This document shows, piece by piece, positions 7,230 through 16,487 of a DNA stretch of 36,863 nucleotides. The first letter of the stretch is position 1. Each line of letters begins with the position of its first letter. Both the position numbers and the translations under genes were made by a program. This DNA is from Flavobacterium sp. (GTDB taxonomy: Bacteria; Bacteroidota; Bacteroidia; Flavobacteriales; Flavobacteriaceae): the NCBI GenBank assembly GCA_030153045.1, contig JASLID010000087.1, forward strand, positions 1-36,863. The letters run 5' to 3'. Under the pieces are notes generated by a model that was not told where the DNA came from, searched no databases, and saw only the letters and a program-made list of their open reading frames with translations.

Positions 7230-9291
7230 TTTGCTTATATTTAGTTTTTAAATATAGTCTTGCGTTGATACTTAATTTATTATCAAATTGATTAATAATT
7301 TGTTCATAATTCATTGTCTTAGAGAGATTGTCTAATTCAATTTTATACAACTCCTTTTCCTCATCTACTTTAAATATAGCATTACTAATTACCGTCAAAT
7401 TTTCTCCAAAGCATTCTATACTAGGTTTATATGTTATTGGATAATCAACATATCTATCGAATATAATAATGTTATCAGATTTTATTTCTTGTAAAACAAT
7501 TGGTGAGTGTGTAGAAAGAATACAAAAGGAATTGTATTTATCCAAGATTGTATTTATAGTTCTAATAAGTCTCCCTGTAATATTAGGATGCAAATGAGTT
7601 TCTGGTTCATCAAAAATTAATAAAGAGTTATTTTCAATACATTCAATAAATCTTGTTAAAAATTGGAAAATAATATTTTGCCCTGAACTAAAAATATCAC
7701 TAGTTCTTTCGATAAATTCTTTTTTTGTATTTGTATTAATATCTTCTATTCCAAATTTTAAATTCTCAACTTCAAGTGAGCTTTTTAAACAGTCAAAATA
7801 TAATTGTCTTTTTTCAATATCAGACATTATTTTTCTAAAAGAATTCCAAATATAATCAGAGAATTTTTCTTCATCTATTAAATTACCGTTCTCTCTAATT
7901 CCAATAAAAAAATAATTAGTATCTCTAGATTCGGGTATTCTAAATTTATCAAAATAACTAAAAGTGGAAGTGATAATTTTTGAAAAACTAGGCCTATTTG
8001 GGTAAAATTTTCCTAACTCATTTTCATCGGCTAATTTATTAGCCAATGATGATAAAAACTTCGTTTTACCTGTTGCATTTTTACCTACGATACAGAAAAA
8101 TCTATTTTTTAAACTACTATTTAAATCAAAAACAAATTTTACATTATGTTCTTTTATTGCTCCTTCAAGATTAACTATAAATTCAAATTCTTTACTAATT
8201 AGTTTAATGGTATCTGAAAATATTGAATTAAAATCTTTAAAAATTAACTCGGCTTCTGAAGTTCTTATTAAGTTTTTAAAGTTTTTGTGATTTTCATGTT
8301 TTTTAACTATACTTTTAACAACTGAAACATCATTAATTGAAGAAAGTACTACTCTATAATGAATTGGAAATCTTTCCCTTAAATTTTTATAAAAATCTAT
8401 TGTTTGTCCTAAGGAACAATAATTAGATTCTAATTTTTCAAATCCATCTTTTAATTCCGTATCATTTGAATTTATATCAATTGTTTTAATTGGACCAATT
8501 AAGTCTCTATTATTTTTGTCAAAATAAAAGTAAAGATCAAAACTATTATAATTGCCATATTCATTCCAACCTCTTTTTTCAAATACTAAACATGGGTAAA
8601 TCCAATTGTCTTTTGGCGGTTTTTGGTAGTATTTTGTGTAAAATACAATATTACTCATTTCAATATTCCTATTTTCCCAAATATTAACTGCTTTATCGAT
8701 TATGTTTTTATCCCTTACCTGTCTTATTCCTTGTTGAAGATTGTACTGGAATATTTCACTTTTTTTCAAAGTGATAAAATCTACTTTATATGAGAACATC
8801 CAATCCTCGTAATCGATTTTATATTTTTTAAAATCTTCTTTTAAAAATTCAGTATCAGTTACTTTTATAGGTTTTTCAACAACTTTTGCTAATGAAAAAA
8901 TTGTAAAACCATCACTTATTAGTATTAAATCACCTACAGAGTATTTCTTATCAAAAGGTCCAATAACTCTACTATGCTTTGTTACTAATTCATAATAAGA
9001 TGGCGCTCCTTGCCCCCATCGAGTACCTAATTTCCAAACATTATTCTTAACGAAAACATTAAATCCAAGTTTTTCAAGTTTTTCAATAACATCTTTATAA
9101 TCATAAATGAAATTTATTTTTTTTTCATTTATCAAGTTCAATGCATATTTAACTATTTCTTTGGGTGGATAATTCTTTTCGTTAATTATAACATTATAAC
9201 GTAATGATTCATTCAAACGAATGTTGCTAGATTCAATATAATCTAATGCATCATAGATGTTTTTTTGTGTTAGTTTTTCAATATTTAACAT
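7222..9291 (-). CDS. Septu PtuA/OLD-like ATPase with N-terminal head and PUA/EVE-like domain
   Basis: A 689-residue protein with three visible parts. Residues about 1-82 match the McrA-type head domain, with YPPKEIVKYAL (41-51) and LEKLGFNVF (72-80). Residues about 85-205 look like a PUA/EVE/ASCH-fold reader, with WKLGTRWGQG, VIGPF, VGDLILI and LAKVVEKP. Residues about 365-689 form an ABC/OLD-type ATPase: Walker A GKNATGKT (403-410), an FSSGQ signature-like motif (534-538), Walker B LLIFDEPETHLHP (557-569) and the STHSP switch histidine (593-597). Residues 206-360 are unassigned. It follows hsdS by 15 bases and overlaps the HNH gene. I infer a sensor-motor unit that recognises altered DNA and licenses the HNH partner. 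The usual PtuA has no such reader, so this would be a variant architecture. Confidence 0.82.
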   Translation of the reverse strand: MLNIEKLTQKNIYDALDYIESSNIRLNESLRYNVIINEKNYPPKEIVKYALNLINEKKINFIYDYKDVIEKLEKLGFNVFVKNNVWKLGTRWGQGAPSYYELVTKHSRVIGPFDKKYSVGDLILISDGFTIFSLAKVVEKPIKVTDTEFLKEDFKKYKIDYEDWMFSYKVDFITLKKSEIFQYNLQQGIRQVRDKNIIDKAVNIWENRNIEMSNIVFYTKYYQKPPKDNWIYPCLVFEKRGWNEYGNYNSFDLYFYFDKNNRDLIGPIKTIDINSNDTELKDGFEKLESNYCSLGQTIDFYKNLRERFPIHYRVVLSSINDVSVVKSIVKKHENHKNFKNLIRTSEAELIFKDFNSIFSDTIKLISKEFEFIVNLEGAIKEHNVKFVFDLNSSLKNRFFCIVGKNATGKTKFLSSLANKLADENELGKFYPNRPSFSKIITSTFSYFDKFRIPESRDTNYFFIGIRENGNLIDEEKFSDYIWNSFRKIMSDIEKRQLYFDCLKSSLEVENLKFGIEDINTNTKKEFIERTSDIFSSGQNIIFQFLTRFIECIENNSLLIFDEPETHLHPNITGRLIRTINTILDKYNSFCILSTHSPIVLQEIKSDNIIIFDRYVDYPITYKPSIECFGENLTVISNAIFKVDEEKELYKIELDNLSKTMNYEQIINQFDNKLSINARLYLKTKYKQNG

Positions 9292-9306
9292 AATTTTCTT
9301 TATCTT

Positions 9307-10533
9307 TTAAACCAACTCCCCACTAAACGCCTTCTTCAATATACTCTGCCTCAAAACTTCAGCCTGTAATAACCTTTGGGCAATACTTTCCTCCATTTTA
9401 TCTGCAACACTCAAACGGCTTTCGATTTCTTGAACAATAAGGTGTTGCTCCTCTATTCCACAAATTTGAAAGTCCAACGGTTCGATATTTTTATTATTTA
9501 TCTGTGGTACATTTGAACCATCACATATTTTACCTAAATCTAATTTTTGAAACCAATAAAAAAGGTAATTTGCATCAACTTTTTCATTTGGAAGTGCGCC
9601 CATAACATTTAAATCAAAAGCAGATTCTTTTGAAAGTTTTCTCTTTTTGTTTGTTAATATAGCACCACCTCTTTTTGGGAAAATTATTGTGCCTTTTGGG
9701 TAAAGTTTAATCTTTAGTTTCTCAATATCTGTTAAAGTTAAATTGAATTTACTTGTTCTCATTTCTATTTCATTTCCTACCAAATTCATATCACTAACTT
9801 TATAAAATTGGCAATTTCCACTGTTAGAAATATTTTCTAAACCTTTTGGTGTATTACCGCTTACAACTTTAATTATGGAGCCAAAAGGAATTGTGGAAAT
9901 TTTATTTTTCCCATCAGTCAACTTCCCTTCAAAAGCCCATTTCAAAACACTTTGTCTATATATTTTAAGTTGTTGTTGTGCAGTTTTTAAATCTTCTATG
10001 CCTTTGTCTAATTCACTAAACAGTTCTTCTATTTTGTAGACTATGGCTTGTTGAGTTTCGACAAGAGGTAATGGAAAATCTAATGGATTTACATTTTTGT
10101 TATTTATTTGAGGAACATTTGATCCATCATAAATTTTACTTAAATCAAGTTTTTGAAACCAATAAAATAGATAATTGCTTGTAACTTTTTCATTTGGCAA
10201 AATACCCATTACATTTAAATCAAATGATGCATCTTGAGAAAGAAGTCTTTTCTTATTAGTTAATATTGCACCCCCTCTTTTAGGAAAAATAACTGTTCCT
10301 TTGGGGTATATTTTTATTTTAAGATTAGAAATTTCTTCAATAGTTAATTTAATATTTGATACATTCATTCTAACTTCATTTCCAACTAAATTCATATCGC
10401 TGACTTTATAGAATTGACAATCTCCTTTATTTGAATTTTGTTCTAAACCCTTAGGTGTATGTCCACTAACAATTTTACAGGTATCGCCAAGCTTGACCCA
10501 TTTCCATCCTTCAGGTAATTTAACTTTATTCAT
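9307..10533 (-). CDS. hsdS: Type I restriction-modification specificity subunit HsdS
   Basis: A 408-residue specificity subunit with the standard order: target recognition domain 1 (about 1-155), central conserved helix (FSELDKGIEDLK, about 168-205), domain 2 (about 210-350) and distal conserved helix (about 360-408). The two recognition domains are nearly the same protein. Both contain CQFYKVSDMNLVGNE, then FPKRGGAILTNKKR, FDLNVMG, NYLFYWFQKLDL and DGSNVPQINNKN. Two matching domains predict two identical half-sites, so the target should be an interrupted palindrome. The DNA of the two copies differs at many third positions, so this is not a fresh duplication. The ATG overlaps the hsdR stop by one base (taatg), indicating coupled translation. 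Confidence 0.96.
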   Translation of the reverse strand: MNKVKLPEGWKWVKLGDTCKIVSGHTPKGLEQNSNKGDCQFYKVSDMNLVGNEVRMNVSNIKLTIEEISNLKIKIYPKGTVIFPKRGGAILTNKKRLLSQDASFDLNVMGILPNEKVTSNYLFYWFQKLDLSKIYDGSNVPQINNKNVNPLDFPLPLVETQQAIVYKIEELFSELDKGIEDLKTAQQQLKIYRQSVLKWAFEGKLTDGKNKISTIPFGSIIKVVSGNTPKGLENISNSGNCQFYKVSDMNLVGNEIEMRTSKFNLTLTDIEKLKIKLYPKGTIIFPKRGGAILTNKKRKLSKESAFDLNVMGALPNEKVDANYLFYWFQKLDLGKICDGSNVPQINNKNIEPLDFQICGIEEQHLIVQEIESRLSVADKMEESIAQRLLQAEVLRQSILKKAFSGELV

Positions 10534-13343
10534 TACGCAGCTAACACTTCATTTAATTCATTAATAATCATATCTGTCTCATCACCAAACAACTGCCACA
10601 TTTTACTCAAACCACCTTCAGCATTAAAAGGACTCAAATCAAAATCATCCCGTTCTATACCGAAACTGTTCACGACATAGTCTTTCATCATCCGCAGCCA
10701 CTGCATTTGGGTTTCGGTAAAAGCATTGTGCTGCCCGGCATTCTTCTTAAAGATCCATTCCTGAAAATTCTTATCCACTGTTTTGTCATACGACGTCAAC
10801 GCACTGTCAATTCCTGCTACACGGCGTATCAGCGCCATCAGCGCCATCAGTTCATTTTTAGCGGAACCGTTTGTTTTCTCCAGTTGTTCATAAGCACGCC
10901 AAACGGCTAACGGAGCCAACAATGGCTTTTCAGTTTTCAGTTTTTCGCACAGGTCTTTAATCATTTTATAGGTAAACATCCGGTGTCGGTAATCTTGGGC
11001 ATAAAACACCTGCAAAGCCGTGATCTCTTCTTTGTGACTTTCAATCCAAGCTTTAAAATCAGAAACGGTTTGGCTGGCCACCGCTTCCTGATCTTTTACC
11101 CAACCAATGTTGGTAATAGAATCCATGTTCACCACATCGATAATCTGGTCGTATTTCTTGCGGATATCAATAATAAAGTCCCGTAAGTCCGGATTGTGAA
11201 AAATGGCTACTGCTTCTTCTATCAGTTTTTGATTGGATGCTTTTATTGCTGCTTCGATCTCGATAGGAGGTAGGCCTACCATACCTCTTTTAATATTCGA
11301 CTTCTGATTTTCAATAGTATCAGGGTCGTAGGCATTCAGTAATTGCTTCACCACCTGATTAATAGTAAAACCGTTGGCATGTTCCGCAAAGTGCTGTTTG
11401 TCTTTTTCCGTCAATTGACGGTCCAAACGGATCAAACGGTTGGCTAAGGTGGTTAGCATCTCTTCCGAGGTATTTCCCATAGCCACACTGGTCAACACGT
11501 CTTTCAGGGAAACCCCCGGCGCTTTTTCCAAAGGACGGCTGTCGGTTTTCTGCGAACTTTCCACACCAATGGCATCAATAATTACAAAGTGGTCTTTACT
11601 GAATTTAGCTGTTGGTGTTCCCTTAGCTTTCAATTCTTCAACAGAACAGGTTCTAGTACCACGTCCTTTCATTTGCTCATAATAGCTACGGCTTTTTACA
11701 TCACGCATAAATAGTAATACTTCTAGCGGACGAATATCTGTTCCGGTGGCAATCATGTCTACTGTCACCGCAATTCGTGGGTAATAATCATTCCTAAACT
11801 GCTGTAAGACTGACTTTGGGTCTTCTTCACTACGGTAGGTAATCTTTTTACAGAATTTATTTTCTTCTCCAAATTCCTCACGGACAATATCAATGATATC
11901 TTCAGCATGAGAATCGGTTTTAGCGAATATTAAAAGTTTAGGTACTTCAAAGTTTCCATTCGTATCTAATCGATCTGGAAACATAGAAGGTAAATTTTCT
12001 TTGGTAGCTCTAATAATAGTTCTTATAGTACTTGGATTGACAATGTCTTTGTCTAATTGCTTTCCGCTATATTCTACATCTTCGTCAATGGCTTCCCAAA
12101 ATTTCTTACGGGTCAATCGTTCCCGCTTATCTACTTTTTCTCCCAGCTTGATGATATTCCCATTTTTAGTAATTTCAGTTTCAATAGTAAATACATTGTA
12201 AGGAACCAAAACACCATCAATCACCGCTTTTTCATAACCATAATCAGAAACTAAGTTTTGGTTAAAATACCCGAAGGTTCTGTTATCAGGAGTAGCTGTT
12301 AAACCAACTTGAAATACATCAAAATAATCTAAAACTTGTTTCCACAAATTGTAAATACTACGATGGCATTCGTCAATAATTACAAAATCAAAAAACTCAA
12401 TAGGCACTTTTTCGTTATAACCAACAGGAACGGGTTCCTTAGGATCAAAACGAGTTTCATTTGGATTTTCTTCTTCAGCACTTTCATCTAATTCGGTTTC
12501 TTTTAGAATCGAGTACATACGTTGAATAGTGCTGATATAGACTTGACTGTCATTAGGAATGAAAGAACTGTTCAAACGGGTTACACCATATAATTCGGTA
12601 AACAAACGATTATCTTCTTGAGCAGTATAAGCCTTAAATTCCCCTTCAGCTTGCTCTCCTAAGTTTTTAGTATCTACTAAGAATAAAACTCTTTTAGCTT
12701 TAGCATATTTCAGCAATCTATATACAGCTGTAATAGCTGTAAAAGTTTTTCCAGAACCAGTAGCCATTTGTATCAACGCTTTTGGGCGTTGGCCTTTAAA
12801 TGATTTTTCTAAATTATTGATAGCTGTAATTTGGCAATCACGTAATCCATCTTCTGGTAAGGTAGGAATATCATGTAAACGGTTTCGTAATGTTTTTGAT
12901 TGGCTTAGCCATTGTACAAATGTTACCGGTCTGTGAAAAGTAAATACATTACGGGAACGAGGTTTCGGATCTCTATAATCTGTAAAACGGGTAATTTCTC
13001 CTGTACTTTCATATACAAAAGGCAATGGGTCATTATTTAGTAATCGAAGTTTAGCATTAGCATATTGCGAAGATTGTTCTTCAACACTGGTCAGTCGGAC
13101 TCCTTCCTCTTCACGTTTCGCTTCAATAATACCAACAGCCTTTTTATCTACAAACAAAACATAATCAGCTGGACCGATATCTGTTTGATATTCACGAATA
13201 GCGATACCTAACCCAGCAGCGAGATTGAATTTCTTCTTATCTTGTATGATCCATCCACAGGCAACTAATTGCCTGTCAATGTTATCACGTGCTATTTGTT
13301 CTGGGTTTTGGTTGGTCATAAGCTGTAAAGCTAATTTCATCAA
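10533..13343 (-). CDS. hsdR: Type I restriction enzyme endonuclease/translocase subunit HsdR
   Basis: A 936-residue motor subunit that translocates and cuts DNA when HsdM/HsdS report an unmethylated target. The N-terminal nuclease fold shows D60 and the E74-A-K76 part of a PD-(D/E)XK site. The SF2 helicase core shows MATGSGKT (193-200, Walker A), DECH (324-327, Walker B), a GLTATP motif shortly after, and an RGTRT-type motif VI. The C-terminal half resembles the EcoEI-type HsdR C-terminal domain that docks on the methyltransferase. It is first in the operon, with a terminator hairpin (13400-13430) separating it from the gene upstream, so a promoter must lie at about 13344-13400. Length and motifs are intact. 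Confidence 0.97.
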   Translation of the reverse strand: MMKLALQLMTNQNPEQIARDNIDRQLVACGWIIQDKKKFNLAAGLGIAIREYQTDIGPADYVLFVDKKAVGIIEAKREEEGVRLTSVEEQSSQYANAKLRLLNNDPLPFVYESTGEITRFTDYRDPKPRSRNVFTFHRPVTFVQWLSQSKTLRNRLHDIPTLPEDGLRDCQITAINNLEKSFKGQRPKALIQMATGSGKTFTAITAVYRLLKYAKAKRVLFLVDTKNLGEQAEGEFKAYTAQEDNRLFTELYGVTRLNSSFIPNDSQVYISTIQRMYSILKETELDESAEEENPNETRFDPKEPVPVGYNEKVPIEFFDFVIIDECHRSIYNLWKQVLDYFDVFQVGLTATPDNRTFGYFNQNLVSDYGYEKAVIDGVLVPYNVFTIETEITKNGNIIKLGEKVDKRERLTRKKFWEAIDEDVEYSGKQLDKDIVNPSTIRTIIRATKENLPSMFPDRLDTNGNFEVPKLLIFAKTDSHAEDIIDIVREEFGEENKFCKKITYRSEEDPKSVLQQFRNDYYPRIAVTVDMIATGTDIRPLEVLLFMRDVKSRSYYEQMKGRGTRTCSVEELKAKGTPTAKFSKDHFVIIDAIGVESSQKTDSRPLEKAPGVSLKDVLTSVAMGNTSEEMLTTLANRLIRLDRQLTEKDKQHFAEHANGFTINQVVKQLLNAYDPDTIENQKSNIKRGMVGLPPIEIEAAIKASNQKLIEEAVAIFHNPDLRDFIIDIRKKYDQIIDVVNMDSITNIGWVKDQEAVASQTVSDFKAWIESHKEEITALQVFYAQDYRHRMFTYKMIKDLCEKLKTEKPLLAPLAVWRAYEQLEKTNGSAKNELMALMALIRRVAGIDSALTSYDKTVDKNFQEWIFKKNAGQHNAFTETQMQWLRMMKDYVVNSFGIERDDFDLSPFNAEGGLSKMWQLFGDETDMIINELNEVLAA

Positions 13344-13399
13344 ACTTAATCATAATAAATTACCTGTACAATCACTAAATTCAGTGAGATTTAATAAAA

Positions 13400-13430
13400 A
13401 AAACAGCCTTTGAAAACCAAAAGCTGTTTT
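13400..13430 (-). terminator. Rho-independent terminator after the outer-membrane coiled-coil gene
   Basis: An inverted repeat pairs aaaacagc-ctttg with caaaagctgtttt across a short A-rich loop. In the minus-strand transcript the stem is 12-13 bp with one G-U pair, followed by a run of seven T. It sits 20 bases after the stop of the gene at 13451-15514 and just upstream of hsdR, so it insulates the restriction operon from read-through. Confidence 0.85.
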
Positions 13431-13450
13431 TATAAAGGATTAAAATGACA

Positions 13451-15514
13451 TTATTCCTTCTTTTTTACGCCGTTTTTTTGCAGTAGGTAAAAAGAATATC
13501 CAAATTGAAGTTGCGAGAAATTAGCATTTATATTGTCTAATTCGTGGATCAGTTTATATCTTAAAAATAATTTTCCGGAAGAAGAAATGTCTAAATTCAT
13601 GCCTACATTAAAGGTGTTTAAAAAGTGATTTCTAGACGTTATTTTATTGTCTTCAATAGACCTGAAATTTTCTTTAGAGTCTAATAATTCAAACCAAGAC
13701 AAACGATCAGAAATAATAAAACTAAATCTTCTCTCTGGGAGTATTCTAAATTTTAATTCCACAGGGAGTTCAATATTGTTAACAAATCGTCCTTCTACCT
13801 GTTCAGCCGTATCTTTAATACCACTTCGACCAAATAAAAACCCAGCATCAAGTGTGGTGCTTATTTTTGCATTTTGATTCTCCATAAAAAGAATGTTTAA
13901 ATTACCCCCAATAGAATAATTACGGTATTGGTATATAGAAATGGGGCTATAATAACTTTCAGAAGTGGGATTGTTGTCTACATCAAAACTTTCATAAACA
14001 GAAGGCAATAGAAATTTGTTGTTTTTCTCAATTTTTGAAAATTGAAATTGAGCAGTAAAATAATTAAAAAAACCAATGGCTTCTATAAATGCCGGTAAAA
14101 AATCAAAACGTTTTGAGCCAATATTGAATTCTTTATTTATTTCTGTTTGAATGATACCATTTGGATTTTCTTCATCAAAAACACCTAAAAAGTCAGTATA
14201 TACTACTGCTTCAAATAATTTTGAAGATTCTTCGCGGAACAATTTGGTTTCTTTTTCATTTTCATCTAAAATGACTAATTGAGGAACAGGACTAATGTCA
14301 TTAGCATTAACATCTACTTTTTTAACATAGCGGATCACATCGTTTACATCTAATCGGAGGCTTTTTTTACTTTCTTCAGCTTTCAGAACTTTCTTGGCTT
14401 CGATAACTTTTAAGGCATCAGCAAGAGGTATCTCCTTTTTTTTAGCCATGGTGTTGGCTTCTTCATTATTTTTAGCTTCTTCAATAGCGTTAATCGCTAC
14501 CATCAATGCATCATCTTCTTGTTTTTGTGCTTCATATAAGACTTCTTCTGCCACCAGATTATTTTTTTTAGCCAAAGCATCTTTCAATGTTATGGCTCTT
14601 GCTTTAGATTCCTCTTCAGCATTCTTTAAATCCTCTTCAAGCACTGCCAATTGGACTTTAGCTCTTTCAAAGTCTTGGAGAGTAGTAATGCTTTTCATAT
14701 TGTTTTTGGCGCTTTCTAAAGCTGCTTTTGCAGTGTGATTTTTTTTATCACTTAAAGTAAAATCACTTTCAGCTATTGTTACTTCATCAGTCGCTTTTGA
14801 TAGATCATCTTTTAATTTTAAAAGTCTGTCTTCAGCATTTTTCTGTACTAAGTTTTTTTTAAAATAGGTAGCGGTGAAACGTTCATTGGAGAACAGCCTG
14901 TAATCATTTAACTGTCCAATGTTTTTCGTAGAACTTATTCCTATGGAGTATTTATTATTAAAAGATAAAGATGTAGCTCCTACTTTTCCATTGACCTGAA
15001 TTTTTTCAATAAATCCTCCAAAAAAGGAAATTTCTACCTGGACATCAGTAAGTTCAGTTTTTATTTTTTGGTCTATTTCATTATCTGAGTCATAATATAC
15101 GGGTATATGGTCTTTTAGAAAAATGGTAGCTACCTCAGGTCTTGCCTCTTCGCTATTATTATAAGTAACAATTTGTGTAAAAACAAAAGCAATATCATTT
15201 TCAATAGCAGAATCTTCCGGAGTTCGGGGATCAATAGCATTAGCTTTAAGAACAGTAACTAAAGCTAGTTTAAATTTAGCTTTAAAATTAGGGAACGTTA
15301 ATGGTTTCAGTTTAAACGAATCATTTTGACCTTTATAGGATAAGATAATCTCATGGAAATCATCTTTACCAATTTTGGATTCAACTATAATATCTTTACT
15401 CTCAGTACTCTGATCTGGTAGATATCTTGTGACTAACGTGGCAGGCAATGTGTATTGTTGCGCAAAGCAAAAACTGGAGTAGAAGAAGGAAAGAAGAAGT
15501 AAAATTTTTTTCAT
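13451..15514 (-). CDS. Secreted/outer-membrane protein with central coiled coil and C-terminal beta strands
   Basis: A 687-residue protein with a clear Sec signal peptide (residues 1-18, ending CFAQ). After a beta-rich region (about 20-220) comes a long Ala/Glu/Lys coiled coil (about 225-385) with many heptad-like stretches. The last 200 residues alternate hydrophobic and aromatic residues as in an outer-membrane beta-barrel, for example KLFLRYKLIHEL and LQFGYSFYL near the end. I know of no named family. Probably periplasmic and outer-membrane anchored. It is monocistronic: a terminator follows at 13400-13430, and upstream a terminator at 15649-15674 separates it from the next gene. The function is unknown. 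Confidence 0.75.
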   Translation of the reverse strand: MKKILLLLSFFYSSFCFAQQYTLPATLVTRYLPDQSTESKDIIVESKIGKDDFHEIILSYKGQNDSFKLKPLTFPNFKAKFKLALVTVLKANAIDPRTPEDSAIENDIAFVFTQIVTYNNSEEARPEVATIFLKDHIPVYYDSDNEIDQKIKTELTDVQVEISFFGGFIEKIQVNGKVGATSLSFNNKYSIGISSTKNIGQLNDYRLFSNERFTATYFKKNLVQKNAEDRLLKLKDDLSKATDEVTIAESDFTLSDKKNHTAKAALESAKNNMKSITTLQDFERAKVQLAVLEEDLKNAEEESKARAITLKDALAKKNNLVAEEVLYEAQKQEDDALMVAINAIEEAKNNEEANTMAKKKEIPLADALKVIEAKKVLKAEESKKSLRLDVNDVIRYVKKVDVNANDISPVPQLVILDENEKETKLFREESSKLFEAVVYTDFLGVFDEENPNGIIQTEINKEFNIGSKRFDFLPAFIEAIGFFNYFTAQFQFSKIEKNNKFLLPSVYESFDVDNNPTSESYYSPISIYQYRNYSIGGNLNILFMENQNAKISTTLDAGFLFGRSGIKDTAEQVEGRFVNNIELPVELKFRILPERRFSFIISDRLSWFELLDSKENFRSIEDNKITSRNHFLNTFNVGMNLDISSSGKLFLRYKLIHELDNINANFSQLQFGYSFYLLQKNGVKKKE

Positions 15515-15648
15515 ATTTTTAGTTGTTAGTGTTATCAGAGTTAGATAGTTTAAAAAGTAATATTTAAAGATATAAAAATAATAATAATTGTAAGAAAATT
15601 ATTATTATTTTTATATTACCAATTTTTTGAGACTTAAATAAAAAACAA

Positions 15649-15674
15649 AACCCTATATCTCTCGATACAGGGTT
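15649..15674 (-). terminator. Terminator with 11-bp stem and GAGA tetraloop
   Basis: aaccctatatc and gatacagggtt flank tctc. On the minus-strand RNA this is an 11-bp stem, one G-U pair, closing a GAGA loop, followed by ttttgttttttattt. It serves the 249-aa gene that ends at 15738; a degenerate dispersed repeat (15675-15720) lies between gene and terminator. Confidence 0.85.
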
Positions 15675-15720
15675 AGTCATTGCGAGATGTCATTGCTGGC
15701 AATCTCATGATTTCATGCCA
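15675..15720. repeat. Degenerate dispersed gtcattgcgag repeat
   Basis: Contains gtcattgcgag, gtcattgctggcaatct and a following atgccaatcgctt, recognisable as a shortened and rearranged member of the repeat family at 2489-2624 and 17034-17722. It lies in the 3' untranslated part of the 249-aa gene. Confidence 0.65.
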
Positions 15721-15737
15721 ATCGCTTAAAAAGCAAT

Positions 15738-16487
15738 CTAAACCACCTCCAAGATATTCAACACATTGTACACCTCATTCTTCAACGAATACTGCACGCC
15801 ATTAATCTGTTGGTAAAACGAAACCATCAACATAAAATACTGCTGCCCCGTTCCGGTAGGCACACTCGAAGGCGTCAACGAAAAAGTAATAGGAGTCAAA
15901 TTAATCGCTACATTTTCAATAGCGCTATACGCCACTTCCGATATCTCTGTGTCAAAATCCAAAGCCATTACCGCGCATTGAAAACTTACGTGTGTTGCTC
16001 CTTGCGGAAATAGGACCTGTTCAGCAGGAATAAAATCAGTCAGCGTTACCGCACCAGTAGTCGTGTTTAAAGTATACGGAGCATAAAGCACGCTGTTCAA
16101 AGCTGCATTGGCATTAAAATCAAAACCACGCAATGCCTGTTTCCCATCGGGAGTGGCCATCCCAATACCCACTCTTCGCATCCCTCTGGCCGAAACGGTG
16201 TCCATGTTTTTCACTCGAGACAACACCTGTACCAATCGACTCGTTAGCTTACTGTCTTTAGCCTTAAAAACCAAACTTCCCAACGCTTGGCGCAATATTT
16301 TGCCGCTGGTACCGCTATGCCCAAACTCCGTATTGTTTTCTCTCGTACGAATAAAATTGGGATCGTTGGCAATACGTTCCTTAGGTATCCCCCCTTTTCT
16401 ACGCACATAATTAATCCCGTCCTTTTTGTAAAAAGTCAAATCTTCAACGGTTCCCTCAATTTTGATAATTCCATTAGCCTTAGCCAT
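15738..16487 (-). CDS. Hypothetical protein (249 aa) of a recurring Bacteroidota family
   Basis: A soluble 249-residue protein with no signal peptide. The N-terminus (GIIKIEGTVEDLTFYKKDGI, then RRKGG and a basic RTRENNTEFGHSG stretch) is distinctive. I recall similar starts in many Flavobacteria hypothetical proteins, with no assigned function. The C-terminal half (about 130-249) is beta-rich and Thr/Pro-rich, as in a structural or immunoglobulin-like domain. The gene is divergent from the small helix-turn-helix-like gene at 16810, and the space between holds an 11-bp tandem array. Terminator at 15649-15674. A structural or phage-derived origin is possible but not shown. Confidence 0.7.
   Translation of the reverse strand: MAKANGIIKIEGTVEDLTFYKKDGINYVRRKGGIPKERIANDPNFIRTRENNTEFGHSGTSGKILRQALGSLVFKAKDSKLTSRLVQVLSRVKNMDTVSARGMRRVGIGMATPDGKQALRGFDFNANAALNSVLYAPYTLNTTTGAVTLTDFIPAEQVLFPQGATHVSFQCAVMALDFDTEISEVAYSAIENVAINLTPITFSLTPSSVPTGTGQQYFMLMVSFYQQINGVQYSLKNEVYNVLNILEVV

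Noticed and set aside
14394..14738. Plus-strand frame of 114 codons
   Set aside because: Antisense to the coiled-coil segment of the 687-aa gene. Ala/Ser/Phe-rich composition is the mirror of Ala/Glu/Lys codons; no start context.
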